A DNA stretch of 64,000 bases from Moorella mulderi DSM 14980 (GTDB lineage Bacteria > Bacillota > DSM-521 > Neomoorellales > Neomoorellaceae), in the NCBI RefSeq assembly GCF_001594015.1, contig NZ_LTBC01000005.1:1-64000 (forward strand). Direction: 5' to 3'. Positions within the stretch are counted from its first letter, which is position 1. Each line of letters begins with the position of its first letter. Under the pieces are notes generated by a model. That model saw only the letters and a list, made by a program, of their open reading frames with translations. It had not been told where the DNA came from and did not search any database. Position numbers and translations under genes: made by a program. Shown piece by piece: positions 8,542 to 18,975 of this stretch.

Positions 8542-8991
8542 ATGAACGGTTTAATTGAAGAATTGCAACGCCTCTTCCCTGGTATTCAAGGGGAGGAAGG
8601 CGGTGACATGCCGGCCCTGGTTGTACCGGCCGACCAGTTGCTGGCGGTAATGAAGGAGTTAAAGGAGAGGCATGATTTTAATTTTTTAGCCGACCTTACA
8701 GCTGTAGATTTCCGCGATGAAAAACGGATAGAAATGGTATACCATTTGCTGGCCGTGCCGGAAGCCAGGGAGCTAAGGGTTAAGGTGAACCTCAACCGCC
8801 AGCACCCGGAAGTTTCTTCGCTAACTGCTATCTGGCCGGCAGCCGATGTCCAGGAACGGGAAGTCTATGATCTCATGGGGGTCATTTTTCAAGGGCACCC
8901 CAACCTGAAACGCATCCTCTGTCCCGATGATTTTACCGGCCATCCTTTGCGGAAGGATTTCCAGTTAAATGCGGAAGAAGGGAGGGAATAG
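8542..8991 (+). CDS. nuoC: NADH-quinone oxidoreductase subunit C
   Basis: A 149-residue 30-kDa-type subunit of the peripheral arm, in contact with NuoD and NuoB. The signature region near the C-terminus reads VQEREVYDLMGVIFQGHPNL followed by RILCPDDFTGHPLRKDF. It is not fused to nuoD, unlike in E. coli. Confidence 0.95.
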   Translation: MNGLIEELQRLFPGIQGEEGGDMPALVVPADQLLAVMKELKERHDFNFLADLTAVDFRDEKRIEMVYHLLAVPEARELRVKVNLNRQHPEVSSLTAIWPAADVQEREVYDLMGVIFQGHPNLKRILCPDDFTGHPLRKDFQLNAEEGRE

Positions 8992-8994
8992 GTC

Positions 8995-10110
8995 ATGGCC
9001 GTTGCCAGGGAAGATTTGCTGACCCAGGAAATCGAGCTTAATATGGGCCCCCAGCACCCCAGTACCCATGGCGTTTACCGGGCCCTTCTAACCCTGGATG
9101 GTGAAAAAGTAGTCAAGGTCGAAAATATTATTGGTTATTTGCACCGGGGCATAGAAAAGCTGGCTGAAGACCGCACCTACACCCAGGTCATCCCTTACAC
9201 CGACCGCCTCGATTACCTGGCAGGGATGCTGAACAACCTGGGTTATGTCCAGACGGTAGAAAAACTGATGGATATTGAAGTGCCGGAGCGGGCTGAGTAC
9301 CTGCGCATAATCATGGCCGAGCTGTCCAGGATAGCCAGCCACATGATCATGGTGGCTTCCATGGCCCTGGATGTGTCCGGCTGGACGGCATGGTTTCCCC
9401 CTTTCCGGGAAAGGGAGCGGATATTAGATCTCTTTGAGATGACCTGCGGCTCACGCCTGACGGTGAGCTATATGCGTATTGGCGGCGTGGCTGCCGACAT
9501 CCCGCCGGGCTTCTTACCGGCCCTGGAAGCTTTTTTAGACGACCTGCCCCAGATGATCGCGGAAATGAACGGCCTGATTACCGGTAATGAAATCTTCAAG
9601 GCCCGTTGCCAGGGCGTGGGCAAGATTGACCTGGAGACGGCCCTGGCCTATGGCATCACGGGGCCTAATCTTCGCGCCTGCGGGCTGCCCTTTGATTTGC
9701 GTAAAGCGCGGCCGTATGGTATTTATGACCGCTTCGAATTCGATATCCCCACTTTAAACAACGGGGATAGCTACGACCGCTTTGTTATTCGCCTTTTGGA
9801 GATGGAACAGAGCGCCCGCATTATCCGCCAGGCCATGGCAGGACTCCCCGGCGGGCCGGTAATGGCCAAAGTGCCCCGGGTGATTAAACCGCCCAAGGGA
9901 GAAGTTTACCACCAGATCGAGGGCGCTAAAGGAATTTTGGGCTTTTACCTGGTAAGCGACGGCGGCAATAAGCCCTACCGCCTGCACATTCACAGCCCCT
10001 CCTTTGTTAATTTAGGTGCTTTGCCCAGAATAGCCGAAGGCGGTAATATCCAGGATTTTGTTGTCAACATCGCCTCTATTGATATTGTTCTGGGTGAGGT
10101 TGACCGGTGA
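8995..10110 (+). CDS. nuoD: NADH-quinone oxidoreductase subunit D
   Basis: A 371-residue 49-kDa-type subunit that forms much of the quinone site with NuoB. The N-terminal [15 protein letters not shown] motif and the conserved His and Asp/Glu around [16 protein letters not shown] are visible, and the protein ends [12 protein letters not shown]. It is descended from the large subunit of NiFe hydrogenases, but the Ni-binding Cys pairs are absent, as expected for NuoD. Confidence 0.97.
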   Translation: MAVAREDLLTQEIELNMGPQHPSTHGVYRALLTLDGEKVVKVENIIGYLHRGIEKLAEDRTYTQVIPYTDRLDYLAGMLNNLGYVQTVEKLMDIEVPERAEYLRIIMAELSRIASHMIMVASMALDVSGWTAWFPPFRERERILDLFEMTCGSRLTVSYMRIGGVAADIPPGFLPALEAFLDDLPQMIAEMNGLITGNEIFKARCQGVGKIDLETALAYGITGPNLRACGLPFDLRKARPYGIYDRFEFDIPTLNNGDSYDRFVIRLLEMEQSARIIRQAMAGLPGGPVMAKVPRVIKPPKGEVYHQIEGAKGILGFYLVSDGGNKPYRLHIHSPSFVNLGALPRIAEGGNIQDFVVNIASIDIVLGEVDR

Positions 10111-10140
10111 ACGGGAGTTTTGATTAAAGGGAGAGGATAG

Positions 10141-11187
10141 ATGGCTATGGAAAATATTTTTACTGGCATAGCCGCCTATATAAAGGGGCTACTTGCCGGG
10201 GCACCGCCGTGGGTCCAGACCCTGGGGATGGGACTTATGTACCTGGTGGGTGTCTTAGCCTTTATCTTTCTTAATGCCATTTATTTGATTTACCTGGAAC
10301 GGAAAGTAAGCGCTTATATGCAGCAGCGGCTCGGGCCCAATCGCCTGGGTCCCCATGGTCTCCTCCAGCCGGTAGCCGATGCCGTAAAGCTCCTGGGCAA
10401 GGAGGATATTATACCTCGCGGGGCCGATAAATGGATTTTTATCATTGCGCCGGTAATAATCTTTATCCCGGCGGTCATGGTCTATGCCATCATTCCCTTT
10501 GGCAAAGGGATGATACCTGTTGATTTAAATATTGGCGTCTTTTATTTCCTGGCAGTGGCCTCGACCACGACCATAGCCATTTTAATGGGCGGCTGGGGGG
10601 CCAACAATAAATACGCCCTGCTGGGGAGTATGCGCTCGGTGGCCCAGATGGTAAGTTATGAAATCCCCCTGACCTTTTCTTTGCTGGGGGTGATTATGCT
10701 GGCCGGCTCCTTGCAGACTTCCCAGATTGTTGCTGCTCAGGAAAAGGTCTGGTATATCCTGCTCCAGCCGGTGGCCTTTCTTATTTACTTTATTGCGGCC
10801 ACGGCGGAAGTGAACCGCGCCCCCTTTGACCTGGTCGAGGGGGAGCAGGAGATTATCGCCGGTCCCTATACGGAATATACCGGGATGCGCTACGCCCTCT
10901 TTTATCTCTCAGAGTATGCCAACCTGGTCAGCGTTTCGGCCCTGGCGGTAACCCTTTTCCTGGGGGGCTGGCACGGGCCGTGGTTGCCCTCGTGGTTATG
11001 GTTCCTCATTAAAGTCTATATTATGATCTTCATCTTCATGTGGGTGCGCTGGACCTTTCCCCGGATCCGCATCGACCACCTGTTGAGCTTTAACTGGAAG
11101 GTATTGTTACCCCTGTCCCTGGCCAACATCCTGGTGACCGGTGTGGGCATTAAGATTTACCAGCTGCTAACCCTGGGGAGGTGGTAG
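10141..11187 (+). CDS. nuoH: NADH-quinone oxidoreductase subunit H
   Basis: A 348-residue membrane subunit with about eight helices that joins the peripheral and membrane arms. Conserved blocks are [38 protein letters not shown] and a Tyr/Glu-rich loop after it. ATG 10141 follows GGGAGAGG. There are 30 bases between nuoD and nuoH, enough for an internal ribosome site. Confidence 0.96.
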   Translation: MAMENIFTGIAAYIKGLLAGAPPWVQTLGMGLMYLVGVLAFIFLNAIYLIYLERKVSAYMQQRLGPNRLGPHGLLQPVADAVKLLGKEDIIPRGADKWIFIIAPVIIFIPAVMVYAIIPFGKGMIPVDLNIGVFYFLAVASTTTIAILMGGWGANNKYALLGSMRSVAQMVSYEIPLTFSLLGVIMLAGSLQTSQIVAAQEKVWYILLQPVAFLIYFIAATAEVNRAPFDLVEGEQEIIAGPYTEYTGMRYALFYLSEYANLVSVSALAVTLFLGGWHGPWLPSWLWFLIKVYIMIFIFMWVRWTFPRIRIDHLLSFNWKVLLPLSLANILVTGVGIKIYQLLTLGRW

Positions 11188-11188
11188 G

Positions 11189-11593
11189 ATGTTCGGGCAA
11201 GGTTTGCTGAAGGGTTTAAGCATTACCTGGCACTTTTGTTTTGGCAAGGCAGTAACGGAACAGTATCCAGAACGGCGGCCCAACCTGCCCCCGGCTTCCC
11301 ACGGTTCCTTGCGCCTGGACAGGGAGAAATGCATTGCCTGTGGCCTGTGCGCCAGTGCCTGTCCCAATCATGTCATTATTATCGAGAGCGAGCGCGACGA
11401 GCAGAAGAAGCGCCGGCTTACCGGTTACCGGGTGAAATTTGGCCAGTGCCTCTTCTGTGGCCTGTGTGTGGAAAGTTGTCCCCAGGATGCCCTGCACTGG
11501 CAGCCTGACTTTGAGCTGGCCTGCTATCGCTATGAGGATACCGAGCAGGATCTGCTGGCCGGCCCGGCAGCGGAGGTGAAAAAAGGTGCCTGA
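11189..11593 (+). CDS. nuoI: NADH-quinone oxidoreductase subunit I (2x[4Fe-4S])
   Basis: A 134-residue ferredoxin-like subunit with two four-cysteine motifs, CIACGLCASACP and CLFCGLCVESCP, for clusters N6a and N6b. In a complex without NuoEFG, this subunit is the likely entry point for electrons from a soluble donor such as ferredoxin (inference). Two bases separate it from nuoH. Confidence 0.95.
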   Translation: MFGQGLLKGLSITWHFCFGKAVTEQYPERRPNLPPASHGSLRLDREKCIACGLCASACPNHVIIIESERDEQKKRRLTGYRVKFGQCLFCGLCVESCPQDALHWQPDFELACYRYEDTEQDLLAGPAAEVKKGA

Positions 11594-11594
11594 T

Positions 11595-12092
11595 ATGAGT
11601 GCCCTTTTCTTCTGGCTGCTGGCGGCTATCATCATCGCCTCCGCCCTGGCGGTCGTCCTCTTAAAAAATATCGTGCACAGCGCCCTGTACCTGGTCTTGA
11701 CCTTTGTCGGCGTTGCCGGGCTCTATATCCTCCTCAATGCCGAGTTCCTGGCAGCCGTACAGTTGCTGGTCTATGCCGGCGCCGTTGCCATTCTTATTGT
11801 CTTTGCCGTCATGCTCACCCGGCGGGGGGACATCCGGGCCAGCAACCTGTTTAATGTCAATTACCTGGCGGCTGCGGTTGTTTCCCTGGCCCTGTTTATC
11901 GTGATCACCCTGGCCACGGGCCGCATGGCCTGGACGGCTACTCCCGGTCAGGCTCCGGCAGGTAATGTGGGGGCCATTGCCGATGCTTTCCTGGGCCATT
12001 TTGCCATCCCCTTTGAAATAGCGGCCGTACTCTTGCTGGTGGCCATGGTGGGGGCTATACTCCTGGCGAGGGGAGGGAAACAGGACCAGTGA
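11595..12092 (+). CDS. nuoJ: NADH-quinone oxidoreductase subunit J
   Basis: A 165-residue hydrophobic subunit with about five helices, including the [20 protein letters not shown] region and the pi-bulge helix block [19 protein letters not shown] 11595 follows AAAAGG at a good spacing; an in-frame GTG at 11586 would overlap nuoI and is less likely. It overlaps nuoK by four bases. Confidence 0.92.
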   Translation: MSALFFWLLAAIIIASALAVVLLKNIVHSALYLVLTFVGVAGLYILLNAEFLAAVQLLVYAGAVAILIVFAVMLTRRGDIRASNLFNVNYLAAAVVSLALFIVITLATGRMAWTATPGQAPAGNVGAIADAFLGHFAIPFEIAAVLLLVAMVGAILLARGGKQDQ

Positions 12093-12397
12093 TTACCTTA
12101 AATCACTACCTGGCCCTGGGCGGCCTGCTTTTCTGCATCGGTCTCTTTGGTGCCCTGGCCAAGAGAAATGCCGTCGCCGTTTTAATGGGAATCGAGTTAA
12201 TGCTTAATGCCGTTAATATTAACCTGGTAGCCTTTAACCATTTCCTAGAACCGGCCCGGGTGACAGGCCAGGTCTTTGCCATTTTTGTCATTGTCGTGGC
12301 CGCAGCCGAAGTAGCCGTTGGCCTGGCCTTGGTCTTAAATATCTACCGCCGGCGCCTGGATAGCAACGTTGATGACCTTGACTGGTTGAGATGGTAA
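12089..12397 (+). CDS. nuoK: NADH-quinone oxidoreductase subunit K
   Basis: A 102-residue three-helix subunit with buried Glu residues ([16 protein letters not shown] and [12 protein letters not shown]) that take part in proton translocation. The GTGA overlap with the end of nuoJ and GGGAGGG at 12071-12077 support GTG 12089. Confidence 0.95.
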   Translation: MITLNHYLALGGLLFCIGLFGALAKRNAVAVLMGIELMLNAVNINLVAFNHFLEPARVTGQVFAIFVIVVAAAEVAVGLALVLNIYRRRLDSNVDDLDWLRW

Positions 12398-12423
12398 TTT
12401 GTCAATAAGGCAGGTGATATCCC

Positions 12424-14298
12424 GTGATCAAGTATGCCTGGTTGATACCGGTTTTTCCCGCCGTTGCCTTTCCCATCATTATCTTCCTGACGCGGAAAGT
12501 GCGCCTTTTAAGCGCCCTGGTGGCTATTGCTGCAATTGCTGCCAGCTTTGTCATGGCCGTAGGGGTATTACGGGAAGTTTTTCTCCTCGGTGTAACTATG
12601 GAAAAACCGGTGGAGTATGCTGCCCCGTGGCTCCAGATCCCGGGACTTTTAAAGATTGAGGCCGGGATCTTGATTGACCCCCTGGCCGCAGTAATGCTCC
12701 TGGTAGTTACCCTGGTGGCCCTGCTGGTGGAAATTTACTCGGTAGGCTATATGCACGGCGACCCGGGCTTTTCTTCCTTCTTCAGTTACCTGTCCCTTTT
12801 CAGCGCCTCCATGCTGGGCCTGGTCCTGGCCAATAACTACTTTATGATCTTTTTCTTCTGGGAACTGGTAGGACTTTGCTCTTACCTTCTTATTGGCTTT
12901 TACTATCATAAACACTCGGCAGCCCGGGCCGGGTTGAAGGCCTTTGTCACCAACCGGGTGGCCGACTTCGGTTTTATGCTGGGATTTTTCTTCCTCTTTG
13001 CCATGTTTGGTACCTTTAATTTCCGGGAACTGGCCGAGGCCATTCCCGGCTATCAAAATACTGGCTTTTTAGCCCTGGCGGCAGCCCTGGTATTTATCGG
13101 CCCCATCGGCAAGTCGGCCCAGTTTCCCCTGCACGTCTGGCTGCCTGATGCCATGGAAGGCCCCACGCCGGTGAGTGCCCTGATTCACGCCGCGACCATG
13201 GTGGCTGCCGGTGTCTATTTACTGGCGCGGGCCTTTGTCCTCTTTGCCAGCCTGCCCGGCATCATGCTGCTAGTTGCCTATGTGGGCGGCTTTACGGCTT
13301 TATTTTCGGCCACCATTGCCGTTGCCCAGCGGGACATCAAGCGGATCCTGGCCTACTCGACCATGAGCCAGCTGGGCTACATGGTCATGGCCATGGGCGT
13401 AGGCAGCATGACGGCCGGCATGTTCCATCTCATGACCCATGCCTTCTTTAAAGCCCTCCTTTTTCTGGGGGCAGGCAGCGTGATCCATGCCCTGGAAGAA
13501 CAGGACATTTTCCGCATGGGTGGCTTGTACAAGGATATGAAGGTTACTGCCAGCACCTTTATTATTGCTGCTTTAGCCCTGGCCGGGCTCCCGCCCCTGG
13601 CCGGATTCTGGAGCAAGGATGAAATTCTGGCCGCTGCCTTTGACCATGGCTTTACCGGCCTTTATATCTTGGGCACCCTGGTAGCCTTCCTGACGGCCTT
13701 TTATATGTTCCGCCTGATCTTCGTGGCCTTTTTTGGCAACAGGCGCGCCGGCCTCCATGGCCATGAGTCCCCCTTGACCATGACCATACCTTTACTTATC
13801 CTGGCCGTACTTTCGGTGGTGGCAGGTTTCGTGGGGACACCATTTGCCAGCCACGGGTTCAGCACCTTTGTTTATTATGGTGAACCCCATCATGTGGAAC
13901 CAAACTATGCCGTCATGTTGCTTTCGACGCTGGTAGCCTTGGCGGGTATTGGCCTGGCCTGGTTGCTCTATGGCCGTCCCAGCGACGTTCCGGAAAAACT
14001 GGCGACCCGTTATCGCAGCATCTATACGTTATTAGTGAACAAGTTTTATATCGACGAAATCTATATGTGGCTTTTCCGCCGTGTTGTCCTGGGACTGTCT
14101 GAAGCCTTTAACTGGCACGACCGCCATGTGGTTGACGGCATCTTTGACGGTGTCGGCGATTTGACTCGTATCTCGGGCCAGAAACTGCGCTTCCTCCAGA
14201 CGGGGAACCTGCAGACCTATGCCTTGGTGATCTTCACCGCCGTCGTGATTATTGCCCTCTGGATGGCGGCACCGGTGTTAGGAGGGGTGATCCAGTGA
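12424..14298 (+). CDS. nuoL: NADH-quinone oxidoreductase subunit L
   Basis: A 624-residue antiporter-like proton-pumping subunit with about 16 helices, ending in a long lateral helix. Signatures include NYFMIFFFWELVGLCSYLLI, KSAQFPLHVWLPDAMEGPTP and HAFFKALLFLGAGSVIHA. GTG 12424 lies 26 bases after nuoK. The C-terminal part is present in full, so the lateral helix is probably intact. Confidence 0.97.
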   Translation: MIKYAWLIPVFPAVAFPIIIFLTRKVRLLSALVAIAAIAASFVMAVGVLREVFLLGVTMEKPVEYAAPWLQIPGLLKIEAGILIDPLAAVMLLVVTLVALLVEIYSVGYMHGDPGFSSFFSYLSLFSASMLGLVLANNYFMIFFFWELVGLCSYLLIGFYYHKHSAARAGLKAFVTNRVADFGFMLGFFFLFAMFGTFNFRELAEAIPGYQNTGFLALAAALVFIGPIGKSAQFPLHVWLPDAMEGPTPVSALIHAATMVAAGVYLLARAFVLFASLPGIMLLVAYVGGFTALFSATIAVAQRDIKRILAYSTMSQLGYMVMAMGVGSMTAGMFHLMTHAFFKALLFLGAGSVIHALEEQDIFRMGGLYKDMKVTASTFIIAALALAGLPPLAGFWSKDEILAAAFDHGFTGLYILGTLVAFLTAFYMFRLIFVAFFGNRRAGLHGHESPLTMTIPLLILAVLSVVAGFVGTPFASHGFSTFVYYGEPHHVEPNYAVMLLSTLVALAGIGLAWLLYGRPSDVPEKLATRYRSIYTLLVNKFYIDEIYMWLFRRVVLGLSEAFNWHDRHVVDGIFDGVGDLTRISGQKLRFLQTGNLQTYALVIFTAVVIIALWMAAPVLGGVIQ

Positions 14299-15824
14299 AT
14301 TTTCCCATCTTGACGGCCATTATGCTGGCCCCGGTGGTGGGGCTCCTCTTGATCCTGCTAATCCCGGAAAGAGAAGAGCTAACCATTAAGATTACCGCCG
14401 CTGTGGCCACCTTTGTATCCCTGGTGCTGGCCATCCTGGCCTATGTGCTCTTTGATCACGGCCGGGGGGGCCTGCAATTCCTCCAGGATATTACCTGGGT
14501 ACCGGCCTTTGGTATTAATTATTCCGTCGGTGTCGACGGGATGAGCATGCCGATGGTACTGCTGACGGCCATAGTTATCTTTACCGGCGTCTTTGCTTCC
14601 TGGGATATGACCAAACGGGTGAAGGAATTCTTTATTTTCCTGTTAATGCTGGTGACGGGGGTTTTCGGCGTCTTTATCAGCCGCGATCTCTTTTTCTTCT
14701 ACCTCTTCTTCGAGGTAGCGGTGATCCCCATGTACCTTTTAATAGGTATTTGGGGCAGTACCAGGAAAGAATATGCGGCCATGAAGCTGACCCTGTACCT
14801 CCTGGTCGGCAGCGCCTTCGCCCTGATTGGTATTATTGCCACCTTCCTGTACGGTGCGCAACAGTTAGGCCATGCCACCTTTGACATCCAGACCCTGGCC
14901 ACGGTCAAGTATGACCTGGGCTTCCAGAAATTTGTTTTCTTCTTGATGTTAATCGGCTTTGGGGTGCTGGTGCCCATCTGGCCCCTGCACCTGTGGTCAC
15001 CGGACGGCCACGTGGCCGCACCGACGGCTGTCAGTATGCTTCATGCCGGTGTCTTAATGAAGCTGGGGGCCTACGGTCTTATCCGGGTGGGCGTTTTCCT
15101 CTTCCCGGAAGGAGCCAAATACTGGGCGCCCCTCATTGCCGTACTCTGTATAGTTAATGTCGTCTACGGGGCCATGATTGCCATGGTCCAGAAAGACCTC
15201 AAGTTTGTTATCGGTTACAGCAGCGTCAGCCATATGGGGTACGTCCTGCTGGGGATAGCCGCCCTCAATACCTTGAGCCTGAACGGAGCCGTAGCCCAGA
15301 TGTTTGCCCACGGCATCATGACGGCCCTCTTCTTTGCCCTGGTAGGCAATGTTTACCATAAGGCCCATACCAGGGAAATTGCCCGCTTTGGCGGCCTGGC
15401 CCACCAGATGCCGCGGGTAGCGGCCGGCTTCCTCATTGGCGGCCTGGCATCCCTGGGACTGCCGGGACTCAATAACTTTGTGGCCGAGTTTCTTATTTTC
15501 ATGGGTTCCTTTACCCGGGAACAGTCTTTACTGGGCGGACTCCTATCCTACCGGATCCTTTCAATCATGGCCATATCAGGTATTGTCATAACGGCCACCT
15601 ATGTTTTAAGGGTGGTCAAGAATACCTTCTTTGGCCCGCGGAAAACCGAATGGGATCACCTTGAGGATGCCCATGGCGTTGAGATGGTGCCCATTGTCGT
15701 TTTAGTGGCCACCCTGATCCTCTTTGGCTTGTTGCCCTCCCTCCAGATTGACATGATTAATAGCGGTATAGCCCCGCTCGTAGCTAAGATAGAAGCTGCG
15801 AAGGCGATAGGGGGTATTTTCTAA
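14295..15824 (+). CDS. nuoM: NADH-quinone oxidoreductase subunit M
   Basis: A 509-residue antiporter-like pumping subunit with about 14 helices. It has the conserved FEVAVIPMYLLIGIWGS block with the key Glu, and WPLHLWSPDGHVAAPTAVSM and HAGVLMKLGAYGLIR. GTG 14295 overlaps the nuoL stop by four bases. Confidence 0.97.
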   Translation: MNFPILTAIMLAPVVGLLLILLIPEREELTIKITAAVATFVSLVLAILAYVLFDHGRGGLQFLQDITWVPAFGINYSVGVDGMSMPMVLLTAIVIFTGVFASWDMTKRVKEFFIFLLMLVTGVFGVFISRDLFFFYLFFEVAVIPMYLLIGIWGSTRKEYAAMKLTLYLLVGSAFALIGIIATFLYGAQQLGHATFDIQTLATVKYDLGFQKFVFFLMLIGFGVLVPIWPLHLWSPDGHVAAPTAVSMLHAGVLMKLGAYGLIRVGVFLFPEGAKYWAPLIAVLCIVNVVYGAMIAMVQKDLKFVIGYSSVSHMGYVLLGIAALNTLSLNGAVAQMFAHGIMTALFFALVGNVYHKAHTREIARFGGLAHQMPRVAAGFLIGGLASLGLPGLNNFVAEFLIFMGSFTREQSLLGGLLSYRILSIMAISGIVITATYVLRVVKNTFFGPRKTEWDHLEDAHGVEMVPIVVLVATLILFGLLPSLQIDMINSGIAPLVAKIEAAKAIGGIF

Positions 15825-17254
15825 TGGCAAATCTTTATCTACTAACGGTGGAAATCTTAACGGCAGCGTTGGGTTTGGGCTTGCTGGCTTTAGGCCTCCT
15901 GGTACCTAAAAGCGATCGCCGGGGTATTGGCTATGTAGCTGCCGCCGGCCTGGCCGGCCTGATGGTGGCTGCCTTCAGCATGCGGGATGCCAGCGGGGTA
16001 GTCCTGGGCGGTTATGTTATCGACCCCTTCGGCACCTATTTTAAAATTTTATTCCTGGCCGCGGCCCTCCTGACTGCTGTTTGTTCCTTTGATTATGTGG
16101 AAAAGATGGGCTTTAACCAGGGAGAATATTATGCTTTGCTGGTGCTGGCGACCCTGGGGATGATGGTCCTGGCTTCTTCCGGCGAACTGATTAGCCTGTA
16201 CCTGGGCCTGGAACTGATGACTATTACCTTCTGTATCCTGGCCGCCTATCACCTGAATGATGCCAAATCGGCCGAAGCCGGTATCAAGTACGTCCTGCTG
16301 GGGGCCATGTCCTCGGCCATTCTCCTGTACGGCTTGAGCCTGGTCTATGGGGCCAGCGGCAGTACGGTAATCAAGCAGATTGGCCAGACGGTAGCGGCCA
16401 GTGGTGCCAGCCCGGCCCTCCTCCTGGGAACTATCTTTCTCCTCGCCGGCTTTGCCTTTAAGGTAACGGCCGTACCCTTTCACATGTGGTCTCCCGATGT
16501 TTATGAGGGGGCACCGACGCCGGTAACGGGTTTCCTGTCGGTGGCTTCCAAGGCCGCCGGCTTTGCCGCCCTGGTGCGAGTGTTTTTCGGGGCCCTGCCG
16601 GACCTGCACAACTTCTGGGTGCAGCTCTTTATCGCCCTGGCAGTGCTGACCATGGTCCTGGGGAACCTGGTGGCCATCCCCCAGACCAATATCAAGCGGC
16701 TGCTGGCCTATTCCAGCATCTCCCAGGCCGGCTACCTGCTCCTGGGCGTTGTTTCCTTCTCGGTCTTAGGCATCGGGGCCATCATGTACTACGCTATGCT
16801 CTACGTCTTCGGTAACATGGGCGCCTTTATGGCGGCCACGGCTTTCTACAACACCGAGGGGAGCGATGAGATCAAGGATTATGCCGGCCTGGCCAGGCGT
16901 TCGCCCCTGGTGGCGGCGGTAATGCTTTTTTCCCTCCTGTCCCTGGCCGGGATACCGCCCATGGCCGGGTTTGTAGGTAAGTTTTACCTGTTCATGTCCA
17001 TTATCTCCCGGGGTTATATCTGGCTGGCCATCCTCGGTATCCTCATGAGCATGGTCTCTGTCTACTACTACCTGCTGGTGGCCAAGGCCATGTACCTGGG
17101 TAATCCGCCGGAGGGGAGCCGGCCGGTGCGGGTAGCTCCCGGCCTCCAGGTAGCCATGGTGGTATCCCTGCTGGTCCTCTTCATCCTGGGGATTTACCCG
17201 ACCCCATTGACCGATTATGCCATGAACTCGGCAATGTCCTTCTTTATGCCTTGA
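15824..17254 (+). CDS. nuoN: NADH-quinone oxidoreductase subunit N
   Basis: A 476-residue antiporter-like subunit with about 14 helices. Recognisable blocks are YLGLELMTITFCILAAYH, FKVTAVPFHMWSPDVYEGAP and LLAYSSISQAGYLLLG. It starts one base into the nuoM stop (TAATG). It is the last nuo gene; no nuoE, nuoF or nuoG is present. Confidence 0.97.
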   Translation: MANLYLLTVEILTAALGLGLLALGLLVPKSDRRGIGYVAAAGLAGLMVAAFSMRDASGVVLGGYVIDPFGTYFKILFLAAALLTAVCSFDYVEKMGFNQGEYYALLVLATLGMMVLASSGELISLYLGLELMTITFCILAAYHLNDAKSAEAGIKYVLLGAMSSAILLYGLSLVYGASGSTVIKQIGQTVAASGASPALLLGTIFLLAGFAFKVTAVPFHMWSPDVYEGAPTPVTGFLSVASKAAGFAALVRVFFGALPDLHNFWVQLFIALAVLTMVLGNLVAIPQTNIKRLLAYSSISQAGYLLLGVVSFSVLGIGAIMYYAMLYVFGNMGAFMAATAFYNTEGSDEIKDYAGLARRSPLVAAVMLFSLLSLAGIPPMAGFVGKFYLFMSIISRGYIWLAILGILMSMVSVYYYLLVAKAMYLGNPPEGSRPVRVAPGLQVAMVVSLLVLFILGIYPTPLTDYAMNSAMSFFMP

Positions 17255-17283
17255 GAAGATACCTTGAGAAGAGGTGCATAGCC

Positions 17284-17646
17284 ATGACTATGGCGCGGCG
17301 GCGGCGCGGCCAGCGAGGCGAGGCGGCCGCCGCTGCTTATTTAGAACGCTATGGCTACCGGCTGCTGGCGCGCAATTACCGCTGCCCCCTGGGGGAAATA
17401 GACATCATTGCGGCCGACGGCGAGGAAGTTGTTTTTGTCGAGGTACGCACCCGCTCTTCAGGCACCTTCGGTACACCCCAGGAGTCGGTTGACGTCCGCA
17501 AACAGTTGCGCCTGCGCCGCCTGGCTAATTATTACCTTAGCAGGCACGGTTTGAGCAACCGTCCCTGCCGTTTTGATGTGGTGGCCGTATGGCTGGACCG
17601 GCAGGAGAGAGTGACGGAGATTGAAGTTATCAAGGGAGCTTTTTAG
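17284..17646 (+). CDS. yraN: YraN-family endonuclease-like protein
   Basis: A 120-residue UPF0102 protein with a Holliday-junction-resolvase-like fold. The family core reads LLARNYRCPLGEIDIIAADG then VVFVEVRTRSS, with Glu, Asp and Glu-x-Lys/Arg-type active-site positions. ATG 17284 follows GAGGTG by seven bases. In Bacillales it lies next to rnhB; here the nuo operon separates the two. Confidence 0.93.
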   Translation: MTMARRRRGQRGEAAAAAYLERYGYRLLARNYRCPLGEIDIIAADGEEVVFVEVRTRSSGTFGTPQESVDVRKQLRLRRLANYYLSRHGLSNRPCRFDVVAVWLDRQERVTEIEVIKGAF

Positions 17647-17658
17647 GCTTTTCCAAAA

Positions 17659-18975
17659 TTATTTCTTTAACAGCTGGTCCGCCACCCGGTCCTGGAGGTA
17701 AATACCGTCCCTATAAGCCCCGGCAGAGGCGCGTTCAAAGAGGGCGTGGCCCTCTTCCTGGCAGCGGGGGCAGGCATTCCGGGGGATAAAGATGGCCAGG
17801 ATATGGCGACCCCGGTCGGTCCGTGAGTCGATCCAGGTCAGCCCGCCGCAAGTATCACATACTAACGTTGTTTCTTCCTGGGTTTCCATCAGCCCCTCGG
17901 TGTCGTAATAGATATGGCGCCGGCGGCTGATTTCTTTTTTATCCCGGACATATTCAGCCCGTAGTGTTTCCCGCTGCTGCCAGGCCTGGTAAGTTTCATC
18001 GCACAGGCGGGCTATATAATCGCTGACCCGGGGTGACTGGGCCACCCTGGCCGGGCTGTAGTCGGGTTCCCGGATGCCGGAGTAATCCAGGCCGGCCAGG
18101 GCCAGGATGATCCCCACATTGACATAGGGCAAGGCACCTTCGATGGAGTAGCCACCCTCTAAGACGGCGATATCCGGTTGCAGGCGGTCATTCAGGCGGG
18201 CGTACCCCTGGGCCGAAAAACGCATGTTGGTGATAGGATCGGTATAATGGTTATCCTGGCCGGCGGAATTGATGACCAGATCGGGTTTAAAATCGGCCAG
18301 GACGGGCAGGATGAAATGTTCCAGGGCGTAGAGGAAACCTTCCTCGCCCGTTTCAGGAGGCAGGGGCAGGTTTAAATTATAGCCATAGGCGTTCGGGCCC
18401 CCGAATTCATTCAGGAAACCGGTACCGGGATACAGGGTACGGCCGTCCTGGTGTAAAGAAATATAAAGGGTGTCTTGATCATGCCAGTAGATGTCCTGGC
18501 TGCCGTCGCCGTGGTGGCAGTCGGTATCCACAATGGCGATGCGCTTTTTACCATAATGACGGCGGATATATTCGATCATAATGGCTTCTATATTAATATT
18601 GCAGAAACCGCGGGCACCGTGGACGATGCGCATGGCATGGTGTCCCGGCGGCCGGACGATGGCAAAGGCTTTATCCACCTCACCTTTGAGGACGGCTTCG
18701 GCAGCCACGATAGCACCGCCGGCGGCTATCAGGTGGGATTCGGTGACCCGGGACATGACGTCAGGGACACAGACGTGCACCCTTTCCACATCGGCTATTG
18801 CAGCCAGGCGGGGGCGGTATTCATAGATACCGTCAATATCGAGGATGCCTTCTTCCAGGACCTGGTCCTGGGTATAGAGGAGCCGCTCTTCCCGTTCCGG
18901 GTGGGTAGGGCTGATGGCCCAGTCAAAGGCCGGGAAGAAGACCAGGCCCAGGCGACGGGCGGCTTTATACATCAT
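17659..18975 (-). CDS. Histone-deacetylase-family protein with C-terminal Cys4 domain
   Basis: About 438 residues. The first 330 match the HDAC/AcuC/acetylpolyamine hydrolase fold: RPPGHHA, then DTDCHHGDGSQDIYW with zinc-binding Asp and His, YPGTGFLNEFGG, and AGQDNHYTDP. The C-terminal 100 residues hold CDTCGG and CPRCQ, a likely zinc ribbon not found in AcuC. Substrate unknown: acetyl-lysine, polyamine or another amide are all possible. I place the start at 18975 because the GGGAG site would abut the ATG at 18981. The gene overlaps the hydantoinase-like gene upstream, so the two are probably co-translated. Confidence 0.85.
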   Translation of the reverse strand: MMYKAARRLGLVFFPAFDWAISPTHPEREERLLYTQDQVLEEGILDIDGIYEYRPRLAAIADVERVHVCVPDVMSRVTESHLIAAGGAIVAAEAVLKGEVDKAFAIVRPPGHHAMRIVHGARGFCNINIEAIMIEYIRRHYGKKRIAIVDTDCHHGDGSQDIYWHDQDTLYISLHQDGRTLYPGTGFLNEFGGPNAYGYNLNLPLPPETGEEGFLYALEHFILPVLADFKPDLVINSAGQDNHYTDPITNMRFSAQGYARLNDRLQPDIAVLEGGYSIEGALPYVNVGIILALAGLDYSGIREPDYSPARVAQSPRVSDYIARLCDETYQAWQQRETLRAEYVRDKKEISRRRHIYYDTEGLMETQEETTLVCDTCGGLTWIDSRTDRGRHILAIFIPRNACPRCQEEGHALFERASAGAYRDGIYLQDRVADQLLKK

